Positions 1 to 12,782 of a DNA stretch of 64,000 nt are shown here, one piece after another. Made by a program: the position numbers and the translations under genes. Each line of letters starts with the position of its first letter. Within the stretch, counting starts at the first letter, position 1. Source of the DNA: Podospora bellae-mahoneyi. Its lineage: Eukaryota > Ascomycota > Sordariomycetes > Sordariales > Podosporaceae. Location of the stretch: assembly GCF_035222275.1 (NCBI RefSeq), contig NC_085884.1:3720001-3784000 (forward strand), given 5' to 3'. The notes under the pieces are model-generated. The model ran no database searches. It was not told where the DNA came from and worked only from the letters and a program-made list of their open reading frames with translations.

Positions 1-772
1 CAAACGGTTCGAAGCGGTATCGTTCTTCATCTTCGTCTTACACACATGTGACGGGTGCTGTATAAACTTTATACGAGGGCTGATAAAGAAACCTGTGACT
101 GCTTATCCAATATCTTTGAAATGGGGGTTTCATCGGGCTTTCCAAGTCACGAAGTAGAAAGCAGGGGTTCAAAAAGGAGGAGTGGACAGTTTGTACTATC
201 TAGACCTTCCATATCGTGGCATAGAAAACTGTTAGTGATGGCCACTTGTGGCGGTGGGCTGGGTGGAGGGGCGGCAGTGACGATTGGGCGCCAAACAAGC
301 AGCAGCCCAGCGGCTGGGTCCCGCCTGAAAATTCGCGGTGGTCCCAGCGTTGCGCCCCCCTCCCCTGCTCGCTCAGCTTTTGGCGTGGGCGTCCTCGGCA
401 CCTATCGAATCGAAATCCGCCTTTGTCGACCCGCCCACTTTCCCCCCTCTTTCCTCTTGCAACCTAACTTGACCAACTTCGCATCCCTCTGTTTTGACAT
501 CTCTAAACCGCAACCCCCTCTTTTTACAAAGTAAGCTCTTCGCGTGCCTCCAAAAAAAACTCTTCCTCTTTACCTCTGCTGCAATCTCTGCTCTCTCTGC
601 TCTCTGCTCTCGTGTCTTTGTACCTGTCGCCACGGTGCGCCGTCAGAACCGACGATTCATTCGGCTTCCGTTTTCTTCCACAGCCAAAGCTGACACAGCC
701 TTAAATTCAACAGCGCCCCGGCCTTCGACGTAGCATCTCGTCGTCGAGACACACATCACACAAACCTCAGAA
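1..772 (+). promoter_or_regulatory. Upstream region and pyrimidine-rich leader of the UBC4-type gene
   Basis: No gene is supported here. From about 420 to 770 the + strand is rich in C and T tracts, as expected for the core promoter and 5' leader of a highly expressed fungal gene. The open frames in this stretch have no recognisable protein content. The window begins inside this intergenic region. Confidence 0.5.
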
Positions 773-1720
<948 letters not shown>

Positions 1721-4700
1721 GGGGTAGTTGAAGTTGTTAATGCGGGCGAGGTGGATGGTTGACTCGGTTAGCCCCGGGAAATCTTGGTCGGCAGCCTCAA
1801 CATTTCTACCCTGGCTGTATAGCGCGAGCAAACGACGAATACTCTCTGGTGTTTGGTGAGCGTGCGAGCTGGCGATGGATGCTGGAAGAGTCATCTAAAC
1901 TGGACGGTCGGCTGGGGATGGAGCGGGAGAGGTAGATGCGCAAGAATCAACAACTATTTCACTGCATCATCAGTTATTACTACACTCTGGGGAGCGGTTC
2001 TTGGGATTTTTTCGGGATGCATTTGTCTTTGACTACCCCTCGCATGTTCTCTTTTTCTTTCTTTCTTAGGAACACAGTTGTGTCACGTATTTCTCCAAAT
2101 TGCTATTAGACACGGGACGCGGCAAGCGAATTTGATCAGTGCTGTTTTTTTCAAGGTGATTGTGAGGTTGATTCCATGACCACTGTGACATGTCCGAGTT
2201 TGGGAGGCAAACCGCTGTCAGGGAAATAGCCGAATGCATGCCTCCGGGCCAAGCCGGGACTTGCTCCGAGGGAGCGGTTCCGGCTTTGTCTTGTGATAAC
2301 ATGATTTGTGACATGATTTGATAGGGAATATTTATGATGGAACATTTACGATCTGAATTTACCAAGGATCAAAACTCGGGTTACGGGTTTTGTGAGTAGG
2401 CCGGTGAGGGGCACTCTCCATCCTATTTCTAGAGGGAGAACGCATGAAGGAAGAGTAAGCTGCTTATGAGGGGAGGCGAAGATGGGACAAGAAGGGGTGG
2501 AGGAGCATTTGGGTATGTTCAGAGGTGGGAAGATCTTGGGTTGGGTGGGTTGATTTGGGTGGGTGGCTCGGGGAGACACGTGTTGTTGGTGGCTTCTGGC
2601 TTCCAGCTTCCGGGGAAGGGCGGAGGCACGGAAGGGGGGCTGAGTTGAGGGTGGTGGTGGCCTGTATGATGGGCTCTTTTGTGTGATGGGAGGGGATCTT
2701 TTCCTCTGGTGGTGGTGGGCTTGTGTAGATGGCCGGTTGATGGTCATACTGTAGATCCGAGGGGATGGGAGTGGTGGGTGGCGGGTGGTTAGAGGTCTGG
2801 TCTGGTCTGGTTTGATGGAATGGGTCGGAAGTCGGTGTTCAAAGGGTTGGTTTGCCCGATGGTTGATTACGAAATATCGTCAGCTGGTAAAACAGGAAAG
2901 GGGGAGGGGGGGGGGGGAGAGGGAGGTTATGTTTTCTTGTTGTGTTTGTATGTAAGCCAAGGTCTAGATGCAAGTTTGGGATTTACCTCAGGGATGGTGC
3001 AGTTCAGGTAGTGGTGCAGGGCGAGAGATAAAGATAGGTAGCAAGTAGATGAGATATAGGAAGACGACGTGGGTATGAAACTTTGAGATGAACGGGAGAG
3101 GTGCATGCGTTTTGATGCGTGATGTGCGTCAGGGTTTGGGTGGTAGGTAGGGCGGTTATGTATGTATGTTCGGCAGATCGAGACGGGAGTTTTCTTCTGG
3201 GAGGCTTGAAGTGGAATAATAAGGGTGGTGGTGGTGATGGTGGTAGATGAGGATGAGGTGAGGCATAGGATGAAGCAGAGGATGAGGTTGTTTGTAGATG
3301 CTACTGACTGATATCTCCCATCTGGATGTAGGATGTACGTAAAATACCATATCTACACGTGTGCCGTGACTGATTGTATGCAAGATCTACGCCGATATCC
3401 GACTGGGCGTGAGACTTCAGATTTTCTGGGCAATCGTTGACATCGTGAACTTGACACTGACATCACCTTTTACCGCCGCTGAGTCAACGAACGGCAGGTA
3501 AGCATACATCCAGCCCGGAGGCTTGGGATTACACTTGGCGGCACTCGTGGGCTCAAATTATCAAAATGGTCTGATTTCTGCAGAAGGAATCGGCGGGGCA
3601 TTGAGGCATTGCTTTGCTTTTCTCTTTCCTGTGGCGAGACGCACTGGTTGGTCCCGAAACTGAATCGTCGCTTGCGTATCAGGATCCCAGCCGAAACAGC
3701 AACGACAACGCTCGGCCGCCATTCTAGTTGAACATGTGTGTCCAATCAGGAGCGTTCCTGGTCCTTCAATGTGGAGCTGATCTGACCCCAGCCTTGGCAC
3801 CCGCTCCTGACAAGTCGAGCTACCGCCGTTGGCTTTCTCTCCGACAGCTTGCAACGAAAGAATCTCTCTCAGCCTGTTGCGCGCGAATGGGAGCTGGCGG
3901 TTAATGACCCTCGAAAAGAGGTATCTCCGTACCTGCAAAACATCCGAACAAATCTTGAGGCAGAGATGGTACTGCGGTCTCGAAAGTGGCGCCATTTTCC
4001 ACCGTGCCGTACCCTACCTCGACGGGTAATCGGTCTGATCACAGACTGCCGCTGGCCATTCAGCAGTTGTGTACGCTGCGAAGCCCTAGGTCAGCCAGTT
4101 TCGGTTTGGTCACACGGCGCAAAGGACGGAGCTATACAGCGTCAGGATAGGTGATCGGGATACACTTGATATGAGGTCTTCAGCAGCTAATGATGTGTTT
4201 AGAGAGCAGAACAGAGTCATCTGGGCTGGGCTTATTATTATGGCGTAGACATCCGATACTGACCTCTTCGAGCACAAGGCCAGCGGCGAGGAGGACCCTT
4301 GCTGCCGTTTATAACATGGGTGAGCACCCGTTCGGCCCCCCTGCAGTGGTGCCGCAGAGCCCCGCCCCGAAGGACAGCGTTACAATTCTCTCGATGTCGT
4401 TTCGACAACGTGGGGAGAGGCCGGCCGCAAGTTCCAGCCTCGTTCGATTTCTTTGGATTTCCCTGAGCACCACCGCTACCTGGCCCCTGCTTGGCATGCT
4501 GCACCTGCACAAGCCGTTGCCGCTGTCTCCATCTTGTGTGCCATCGTGGTTCTAGGCGCGCCTCCAGCTTCTCCTATCCCTCTCCCACCCCTGACAGGCT
4601 CCACGTTCTCTCACGACAAGAGCTCCAGGACGCGATAACCCCCTTGCCGAGTCATTTTGCACTCGTTTCTCTTTCTTACCTACTTCGAGTTCCCTCCTCT

Positions 4701-5291
4701 TTTCTCCCTCGTCTCCGGCAGAGTGGCCTAGATACCTAGCACACGCAAACTTGGGTCCCAGCAGCCGCCGTACGCAGGCATTTGTGGACAGGTATGATCC
4801 TCACACATCAGCTCATGTTTCTGGCGACTTGCTTCGCTTGGCACCTCACATAACCACACTGGCTCCCGCACCTTTGGTGCTGCCGAACCTTCCCCTCTCC
4901 CTTCTCCCTCTCTTTTTTCTCGGCGAAGTGCAATCGTTTCGAGGTGTGTGGTTTTGCTAACCATACCGCCCCCCGGCCGTTCCTGGCATATGCAGGCTCC
5001 ATATCCGCTCATTACTATTCTGTCTCACGGCCGAGGCCTCACATTCACGACTGTCGTTTAATGGGTCTGGTTCGCACGCTTTCAGCAGGTTCTGACGACG
5101 AATTATCGACTCTTGGATATTTATAACACGCATCAACATCTTTTAATTGGGAATCGCTAGAGGAAAACGGGGATCGACTGGCCCAGTGGGAGGGTTATAG
5201 AGACGAGGATTTCGAAAAGGAAAAAGAATCAGGAGGAAAAGCAGGGCTGAATTGCTGGATTTAATCGAGACAACGACGACTATCACCCACC
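1721..5291. other. 3.6 kb gene-free interval between the E2 gene and noxA
   Basis: No conserved coding segment was found on either strand; the open frames are short, compositionally odd and carry no known motif. The left part (about 2460-3060) is G-rich on the + strand and includes a G run with potential quadruplex character at 2900-2930. The right part, from about 4550, becomes pyrimidine-rich and probably holds the noxA promoter and leader. A GTATGA donor-like site near 4791 and a TATGCAG near 4990 could bound a leader intron, but this is unproven. Confidence 0.5.
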
Positions 5292-7151
5292 ATGTCGGGT
5301 TACGGAGGTTACGATGGGGGTTTAAGGAGCAGCGGGTCAATGAAGCAGTCGGAGAGATCAAGATGGACGCCACTTACACGGATGTTGCTGTCGGGCGAAA
5401 TGACACAGGAAAGGCAAAAGGAACTGACTCCAAGGGAAAAGTTCGACAAGTGGATGGTGAACGAAGGATATCGCCGAATGTAGGTGGTTTGCTTTTGGAT
5501 TGCGACGATGTGGTGGGTAGGTGAAGGCTGACATATCGCCAGTTTCGTCTTCGTTTTCATGTTCCTCCACGCCATCTTATTCGCCTTCAGTTTCGTCAAT
5601 TTTGCGGTGAAGGAGAACTTACAAATAGCCCGAGACACATTTGGCCCGACGTTTATGATTGCCAGATCCGCTGCGCTGGTCCTCCACGTCGATGTCGCCT
5701 TGATTCTGTTCCCCGTTTGCCGAACGCTCATTTCCATGGCCAGACAAACGCCCCTGAACGGCATTATTCAGTTCGACAAGAACATTACTTTCCATATCAC
5801 CACCGCTTGGTCGATCGTGTTTTGGTCCTGGGTTCATACGATTGCCCATTGGAACAACTTTGCTCAGGTCGCCGCTAAGAACAACTTGGGCATCTACGGA
5901 TGGCTTCTCGCCAACTTCGTGTCGGGCCCGGGCTGGACTGGATACGTGATGTTGATCGCGCTCATGGGAATGGTCATCACCTCGGTTGAGAAGACGAGAC
6001 GCGCCAACTATGAACGATTCTGGTACACTCACCACATGTTTATCGTCTTCTTCTTTTTCTGGTCGATCCACGGTGCTTTCTGCATGATTCAGCCCGACTT
6101 TGCACCCTTTTGCATTTCGATCGGCACCCAGGCTATCGGCGTCTTTTGGCAGTACTGGATGTATGGTGGTTTCGCCTACCTGGCCGAGCGTGTTGCCCGT
6201 GAGATTCGCGGCAGACACAAGACATATATCTCCAAGGTCATTCAGCACCCGAGCAACGTCTGCGAAATTCAGATCAAGAAGGAGCACACCAAGACCAGGG
6301 CTGGACAGTACATTTTTTTCTGCTGCCCGGCTGTTTCTCTCTGGCAGTATCACCCATTCACTCTGACCAGCGCTCCCGAGGAGGACTACATCTCGATCCA
6401 CATGCGCGTTGTGGGTGACTTCACCAGGGCTGTTGCTGAGACTTTGGGCTGCGAGTTCGACAAGAAGAAGGGGGATGCTTCCAAGGTTGTTGGTGTGGAT
6501 CAGTCCAACGATGAGGTTGATCCCGCTCTCCGCCGTGTGCTTCCCCGTGTTTACATCGATGGACCCTTTGGCTCAGCTTCCGAGGATGTGTTCAAGTACG
6601 AGATTTCGGTTCTGTGCGGTGCCGGTATCGGTGTTACGCCTTTCGCCTCGATTCTCAAGTCGATCTGGTACCGCATGAACTACCCTCAGAAGCGGACACG
6701 GCTCAGCAAGGTCTACTTCTTTTGGATTTGCAGAGATTTCGGTTCTTTTGAGTGGTTCCGCTCGCTTCTTCTCGCTATTGAGGCGCAGGATGTGGACAAC
6801 AGAATCGAGATTCACACGTACCTGACAGCCAAGATCAAGGTCGACGACGCGACGAACATCATGATCAACGACGCCAACGCCGACAAGGACACGATTACTG
6901 GTCTCCGGTCACCGACCAACTTTGGTCGCCCCAACTGGGATATGATCTTCAGAGGTATCCGGAAGCTTCACACGCCTGCCGAGGCTGGTGTGTTCTTCTG
7001 CGGTCCCAAGGGTTTGGGCAGCCAACTGCACGTCTTTTGCAACAAGTACAGCGAGCCTGGGTAAGTTTCGATGATCCCTAGACGGACAGCTTCATCAGTT
7101 GCTGACAACTATGACAGGTTCAACTTTGTTTGGGGCAAGGAAAACTTCTAA
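5292..7151 (+). CDS. noxA: NADPH oxidase, NoxA/Nox1 type
   Basis: This membrane flavocytochrome moves electrons from NADPH through FAD and two haems to oxygen, making superoxide. In filamentous ascomycetes NoxA/Nox1 is needed for sexual fruiting and hyphal differentiation. Three exons (5292-5479, 5543-7060, 7118-7151) give 579 residues. Visible features are the N-terminal motif-rich start MSGYGGYDGG, six hydrophobic segments between about residues 65 and 270 with the bis-haem histidines (THHM is one), the FAD site HPFTLTSAP, the NADPH-binding GPFGSAS and GAGIGVTPFASIL, then FFWICRD and FFCGPKG, and the Nox-type C-terminus FNFVWGKENF. There is no EF-hand, which excludes NoxC. The short N-terminus fits NoxA rather than NoxB. 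Both introns have canonical donors (GTAGGT, GTAAGT). Confidence 0.93.
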
Positions 7152-8140
7152 ACGCCATTGCCACATCTTTACTTCTTTCCCATGATATTCTCTCCAACCA
7201 GCAACGGTGGACAACGTCGCGGAGAAAAGTTAGCCCTGCGACCATGATCTGAGTGCGCGGGACGCAATGCATAGCAGATCCCGGGCTGGAGGATAGCAAC
7301 GTAGGGGCCAACACCGACGCTGGCCGCGTCCTCAACTCATCCCGCCGACGACCTGTCAGGACACCCGGTCGGGAGTCCTCCCCGCTCCACTGCCCGTACA
7401 GTTGGAGAAGAGCCCACTTCATACATCCTGTTCGGATGGTGAATTGATTACTCATACGCATACCCATACCCTAGATATCCCACCCTATTATACCTCAGGG
7501 GCAGCCAACAGCAGCTCTCTCTCAGCTCGCATTTAGCGCTTTTGTTACATATTCTTCTTCCTATTTATATACACTTGTACCTAGTCTTTACAATATTCCC
7601 CATATTCCCATTTAAGCAAATGTTTTTTTTTCTGACTGTTAAAAGACAGTTTGATAATTGAGTTCTGGTAGAGAGTAAAGTGTAAATATTAGACGTGGCT
7701 TTGATGGCGGAACCATGCTGAAGCGTGCTTTCCCGGAATTGATACCACAGAGAACACCAGAAAAATCAGCTCATTGGACTTAAACTTGCGTTAGTTACAG
7801 TTTTCACCTTTAATAAGTTACCATCTGAATAATTCAGCGCTCCTTCCTACAGAGCATTCCGTACCTGCCAGTTCCCCCCACCTAACCCAGGCAGCACACT
7901 TCCTCCCCGACAGGGGTCTAAAGTGGGAGACCCACTTAAATTCTTGCTCCCAATTCGCGAAGCGCGTCTCACTTTACCTCAAAGAGCTGAACGCGTCAAA
8001 CTGCGCTCTCGTCCAATCTTCCTTGCTCTGACATCACGAAGCTTCGACCTCCCCTCCTCACTCTCGCAACCCTCGACAAAACCAGCGATATTCTCACCAC
8101 AACACAAAACAGCAGAGAGGACAAGAAAAAAGTCGCAACC
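7152..8140 (+). other. Intergenic: noxA 3' region and FEN1 promoter
   Basis: No gene is seen. The first half is the probable 3' untranslated region of noxA, with AT-rich stretches around 7540-7680. The last 150 bases before 8141 are rich in C and A and form the likely FEN1 leader. Confidence 0.5.
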
Positions 8141-9467
8141 ATGGGAATCAAAAACTTATTCCAGATCATCAAAGACGAGGCGCCCGATGCGGTCAAGGAG
8201 GGGGAGATCAAGAACCAGTTTGGGAGGAAGGTTGCGATTGTAAGTTTGTTGTCCACTCTTTCCAAACCCACCTGAGAATGGTATTTTTTAAATTTTGGGC
8301 TGAAAAAAAAAAAAAAAAACAGGACGCCTCCATGTCAATCTACTCGTTCCTCATCGCCGTCCGCTCCGACGGCCAGCAGCTCATGAACGAAGACGGGCAG
8401 ACGACGTCTCATCTGATGGGCATGTTCTACCGCACCCTTCGAATGGTGGACAATGGGATCAAGCCGCTTTATGTCTTTGACGGCGCGCCGCCCAAGCTCA
8501 AGTCTGGCGAGCTCGCCAAGCGGTTCCAGCGCAAGCAGGAGGCGCACGAGGGGTTGGAGGAGGCCAAGGAGACGGGGACGACGGAGGAGGTGGAGAAGTT
8601 TAGTCGGAGGACGGTGAGGGTAACGAGGGAACATAATGCCGAGTGTCAGAAGCTGTTGAAGCTGATGGGGATACCGTATATTGTTGCGCCGACCGAGGCG
8701 GAGGCGCAGTGCGCGGTGCTGGCCAGGGCGGGGAAGGTGTATGCGGCGGCGAGTGAGGATATGGACACGCTGTGTTTTGACAGTCCGATTTTGCTGAGGC
8801 ATTTGACGTTTTCGGAGCAGAGGAAGGAGCCGATTCAGGAGATTCATGTGGCGAAGGTGTTGGAGGGGTTGGGGATGGAGAGGAAGCAGGCATGTTACGT
8901 TTTGTCATGGTAGTGATGTTAGATATGGCTAACATTCGGGGATAGTTTGTCGACCTTTGCATCCTCCTCGGCTGCGACTACCTCGATCCCATCCCCAAGG
9001 TTGGACCCTCGACCGCCCTCAAGCTCATTCGCGAGCACAAGACTCTGGAGGGAGTGGTCAAGTTTATGAAGGAGGATCCCAAGAGCAAATATGTCATTCC
9101 TGACGACTGGCCCTTTGAGGATGCCAGAGACCTCTTTTTCAACCCTGACGTTCGTCAGGCGGATGACCCGCTTTGCGACTTCAAGTGGGAGAAGCCTGAC
9201 ATCGAGGGGCTGGTTCAGTTTCTGGTCAAGGAGAAGGGTTTCTCTGAGGACAGAGTGAGGGGTGCGGCGGCGAGACTGGAGAAGAACATAAAGAGCAGCC
9301 AGCAGAGCAGAATCGAGGGCTTCTTCAAGGTGCAGCCCAAGACGGAGGAGCAGAAGAAGGCGCACAAGCGGAAGCTGGAGGAGCAGAACGAGGCGAAGAA
9401 GAAGAAGCTGAAGGACGAGAAGAAGGAGAAGGCCAAGTTGAAGGCTAAGCCGAGGGGGACTGCTTGA
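8141..9467 (+). CDS. FEN1: Flap endonuclease 1
   Basis: FEN1 (yeast Rad27) cuts 5' flaps during Okazaki-fragment maturation and long-patch base excision repair, working with PCNA in the nucleus. Three exons (8141-8239, 8323-8889, 8946-9467) give 395 residues, a normal length. The conserved metal ligands are visible: [30 protein letters not shown] and LLGCDYL. The PCNA-interacting box [10 protein letters not shown] starts at about residue 342 and is followed by a lysine-rich nuclear localisation tail. Intron 1 contains a run of 17 A just before its acceptor. Intron 2 (8890-8945) opens with GC (CAG/GCATGT) rather than GT; this reading restores the family sequence [11 protein letters not shown] in frame. 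Start is the first ATG, giving the family-typical [10 protein letters not shown]. Confidence 0.95.
8303..8319 (+). repeat. A17 homopolymer inside FEN1 intron 1
   Basis: Seventeen consecutive A residues stand directly before the CAG acceptor, replacing the polypyrimidine tract normally expected there. Confidence 0.9.
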
Positions 9468-10343
9468 TTGTGTATCCTGTCTATGGGGTGTGGTTTGCTT
9501 TCACGACATCTGGGGGGAGGGGGATCTGGTAACGGTCACATGGCTGGCTTACCATAAATAAAAAGGTAAACTAAATCTGGCGTTTATGGTGTTGATGCTG
9601 GGCGGGGAATTAGGTTGATAAGCCTCAAATCGGGATTCTTTGCTATTATTGGGGAAATAAGGAGAAGCATATATCACGGGAGTAGCCTGGCAGTAACAAT
9701 GATCAACCACAATGCACTGTCAACATGACATGTTCGCCGCAAGCTGCATTTTGCATTTTTGCATCTCGACGGATCTCCGAGTTGGGGTTTGCATTGCACT
9801 GTCTTTTGGGGAAAAGTGCATAACCTGGAGAGGGCTGTTTTAGTGCAGGGGTGGGTGCGTGCCTGATTAGGAAGATACCTCGGCTTGTTCTTTGTTCGGT
9901 GGGTAGCGGTCGAGCGGTAATCCGGGCGATGCCAATTGGTTCATCAATTTAGTTGCTTTGGGGTTGCATGACATCACAGCCGAGGGACCGTCATTTTGCT
10001 GCTGCTGCTAGTTGTTGAATATTTTGGAGGAGCGGGCTTGTTTGAATTTGTATAGGGAACGGTGCATGTGACTGTTCCAAGGCGGGACGAGGAATTGTTC
10101 TGGATTCGGGGGCTATCTGGGGAGGGAGGGGCACATGACTCTTGAGCTGATAGATTTGACAATCATGTATCATCTTGCAATGGCTGTGATCCAACGGACA
10201 GATATCATCCTCGGGGATTCCTTTCAAAAATGGAGGAAGCTCGTGAAATTCAAAACCACTGACGGGGATGGTGGATTATCTACCCCACGTTTCTCCCCCC
10301 TGATGGTTTATTCTACCCCACATTCCAGAACAACGTTGCCCCT

Positions 10344-10351
10344 TGTGTGTG

Positions 10352-10386
<35 letters not shown>
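10344..10386 (+). repeat. (TG)n microsatellite with one TT interruption
   Basis: A dinucleotide TG repeat runs for about 43 bases with one interruption near 10351 and continues into GGT-type triplets. It lies in a gene-free stretch. Confidence 0.95.
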
Positions 10387-10387
<1 letters not shown>

Positions 10388-10970
10388 TGGTGGTGTTCTT
10401 GTGCTTGCTCCGAGGCTTAAATGTTGGAGAGGGACTGGGTATCGAAGATGTGTTCCTCATGGAAAACGTGGTACCTGGCGGGCAAGGGCAAAGTAAGACA
10501 TGAATCCCGTTCAGACGTTAAGGCGTTGTCCGTTACGTCTAGGCTCTTAACGGCGCACGATAGAGCAAACGCGGCGCAACGGTAGCTGTTACAAAAAGTC
10601 ACTTTCACGGGCATACTGTCAGGTACAATATGTACCTTACAACAAAACCCCGAAATCTGAAGAGGCTGGATGGGAACACAAAGACACGTGCCCCCGGACT
10701 TTTTTCCTGGAACAAATTTCCGGGGTAGAGCATACGGTACCAGGATGGTAAAGGCGGGTTTTGCGGAGAGCTCGGCATGGTTTGCATGTGATTATCCCGC
10801 ACCGCTGACGAAAGCGGCCCTTTATGGAGACACACCCGCGCCCGCTCATGAAGGGGGGGAGTAGGTAGTTTTGCTTGATCGCAAAAGCTGTTTCGTGTGT
10901 TTTTTCTTTCTCTTTTCCTCTCTCTCTCTTCTTCATTCCCATCACCTATCCTGGACTGTTTAAGAGCTCA

Positions 10971-10971
<1 letters not shown>

Positions 10972-11015
<44 letters not shown>
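10972..11015 (+). repeat. (CA)22 microsatellite in the leader of the cytochrome b5-ACAD gene
   Basis: An uninterrupted CA repeat of 44 bases ends 12 bases before the start codon at 11028. It therefore almost certainly sits in the 5' untranslated region of the mRNA. Confidence 0.9.
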
Positions 11016-11016
<1 letters not shown>

Positions 11017-11027
11017 CAACCGCCACA

Positions 11028-12782
11028 ATGTCCAAGACCTTCACCCAAGCCGACGTTGCGTCGCACAAGACGACTGATTCCTTGTGGATCACCATCGACG
11101 GCGATGTTTATGACCTGACCAAGTTCCAGGATGACCATCCAGGTGTGTGCACATTCTTCTTTTGGCGCAATAGATTTGGTGGCGCGCAATGGTTGCTGAC
11201 TGAGATGGTTTGACAGGCGGCAAGAAGATCCTCCAGAGAGTCGCCGGCAAGGACGCCTCGAAGCAGTTCTGGAAGTATCACAATGAGGGTATTCTCAAGA
11301 AGTATCAGAAGCTCCAGATTGGCTCGTTAGATACCAAGCCCAAGAAGGAGGCACCCCCTGCTCCCGCGCCCAAGAAGGAGGCCCCTAAGCCTAAGCCTGC
11401 TGCTGCTTCTTCTGCCCCTGCTGGGGAGGCTGAGGCTCTTGAGCCGTTTGGAGAGCAGATTCCTTTTGGTGATCCTGCGTGGTACCAGGGCGTAAGTTTT
11501 ACTCATGCCATGGCTCTCTGTGACAGCAGCTAACAGAATAACCTAGCACCACTCCCCCTACTTCAACGAGACCCACGCCGCCCTCCGCGCCGAAGTCCGC
11601 GAGTGGGTAGAGACCGAAGTCGAGCCCTACGTCACCGAATGGGACGAGAAGAAGGAGGTCCCCGCCCACATCTACAAGCAGATGGGCGAGCGCGGCTACC
11701 TCGCCGGTCTCCTCGGCACCCACTACCAAAAGGACTACGTCAAGAACCCCATCAAGTCGGTCCCCGCCGAGAAGTGGGATCTCTTCCACGAGATGCTCCT
11801 CACCGATGAGCTCTCCCGCGTTGGGTCCGGTGGCTTCGTCTGGAACGTCATTGGTGGCTTCGGCATCGGCTGCCCCCCCTTGGTCAAGTTCGGCAAGAAG
11901 TCTGTCGTCGACCGTGTCCTCCCTGGCATCCTCAACGGCGACAAGCGCATCTGCTTGGCCATCACCGAGCCCGACGCCGGTTCTGACGTCGCCAACCTCA
12001 CCTGCGAGGCTAAGCTCTCCGAGGATGGCAAGCATTATATCGTCAACGGCGAGAAGAAGTGGATCACCAACGGTATCTGGTGCGACTACTTCACCGTCGC
12101 CGTCCGCACCGGCGGCCCCGGCATGAACGGTGTTTCCCTCCTGCTCGTCGAGCGTGACTTCGGCGGTGTCTCCACCCGCAGGATGGACTGCCAGGGCGTC
12201 TGGTCTTCGGGCACGACCTACATCACGTTCGAGGACGTCAAGGTCCCCGTCGAGAACCTCATCGGCAAGGAGAACCAGGGTTTCCGCGTCATCATGACCA
12301 ACTTCAACCACGAGCGCATCGGCATCATCATCCAGTGCCTCCGTTTCTCCCGCGTCTGCTACGAGGAGTCGGTCAAGTACGCCAACAAGAGGAGGACATT
12401 TGGAAAGAAGCTGATTGAGCACCCCGTCATCCGGCTCAAGCTGGCGCACATGGCGAGGCAGATCGAGGCGTCGTACAGCTGGTTGGAGAATGTGATTTAC
12501 CAGTGTGAGAAGATGGGCGATACCGAGGCTATGCTTCGTCTCGGCGGCCCCATTGCCGGTCTCAAGGCTCAGGCTACCGTCACGTTTGAGTTCTGCGCCC
12601 GCGAGGCGTCGCAGATTTTCGGCGGCTTGTCCTACTCTCGCGGTGGGCAGGGTGGAAAGGTCGAGAGACTGTACCGTGATGTGAGGGCTTATGCTATCCC
12701 TGGCGGTTCCGAGGAGATTATGCTTGACCTCAGCATCAGGCAAAGTATGAGGGTTGCCAAGATGTTGGGTATGAAGCTTTAG
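11028..12782 (+). CDS. Cytochrome b5-acyl-CoA dehydrogenase fusion
   Basis: Three exons (11028-11142, 11217-11491, 11547-12782) give 541 residues. Residues 1-75 are a cytochrome b5 domain with haem ligands His37 in HPGG and His60 in FWKYHNEG. Residues about 77-118 form a Lys/Pro/Ala-rich linker. The rest is an FAD-dependent acyl-CoA dehydrogenase with ITEPDAGSDVANL, the FAD loop GEKKWITNG, NKRRTFGKKL and a C-terminal GGSEEIM. The catalytic glutamate of medium-chain enzymes (YEGT) is replaced by glycine here, while the glutamate of NHERIG occupies the position used by isovaleryl- and long-chain enzymes; that inference assigns the base. The b5 domain could accept electrons from the flavin. The substrate is not known. 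No mitochondrial presequence or clear peroxisomal C-terminal tripeptide is evident (it ends GMKL). Confidence 0.88.

Larger units (their letters stand above)
9468..11027 (+). other. Intergenic between FEN1 and the cytochrome b5-ACAD gene, with microsatellites
   Basis: No coding segment is supported. The interval carries a TG microsatellite at 10344-10386 and a CA microsatellite at 10972-11015. A CT-rich stretch at about 10908-10930 precedes the second repeat and is probably part of the leader of the next gene. Confidence 0.5.

Noticed and set aside
3561-3995. 144-codon - strand frame in the 1.7-5.3 kb gap
   Set aside because: No recognisable motif, Arg/Cys-rich composition and no splice-like borders; treated as chance.
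5619-6401. 260-codon open frame on the - strand opposite noxA
   Set aside because: Antisense to the conserved transmembrane and FAD-binding part of NoxA; no motif of its own.
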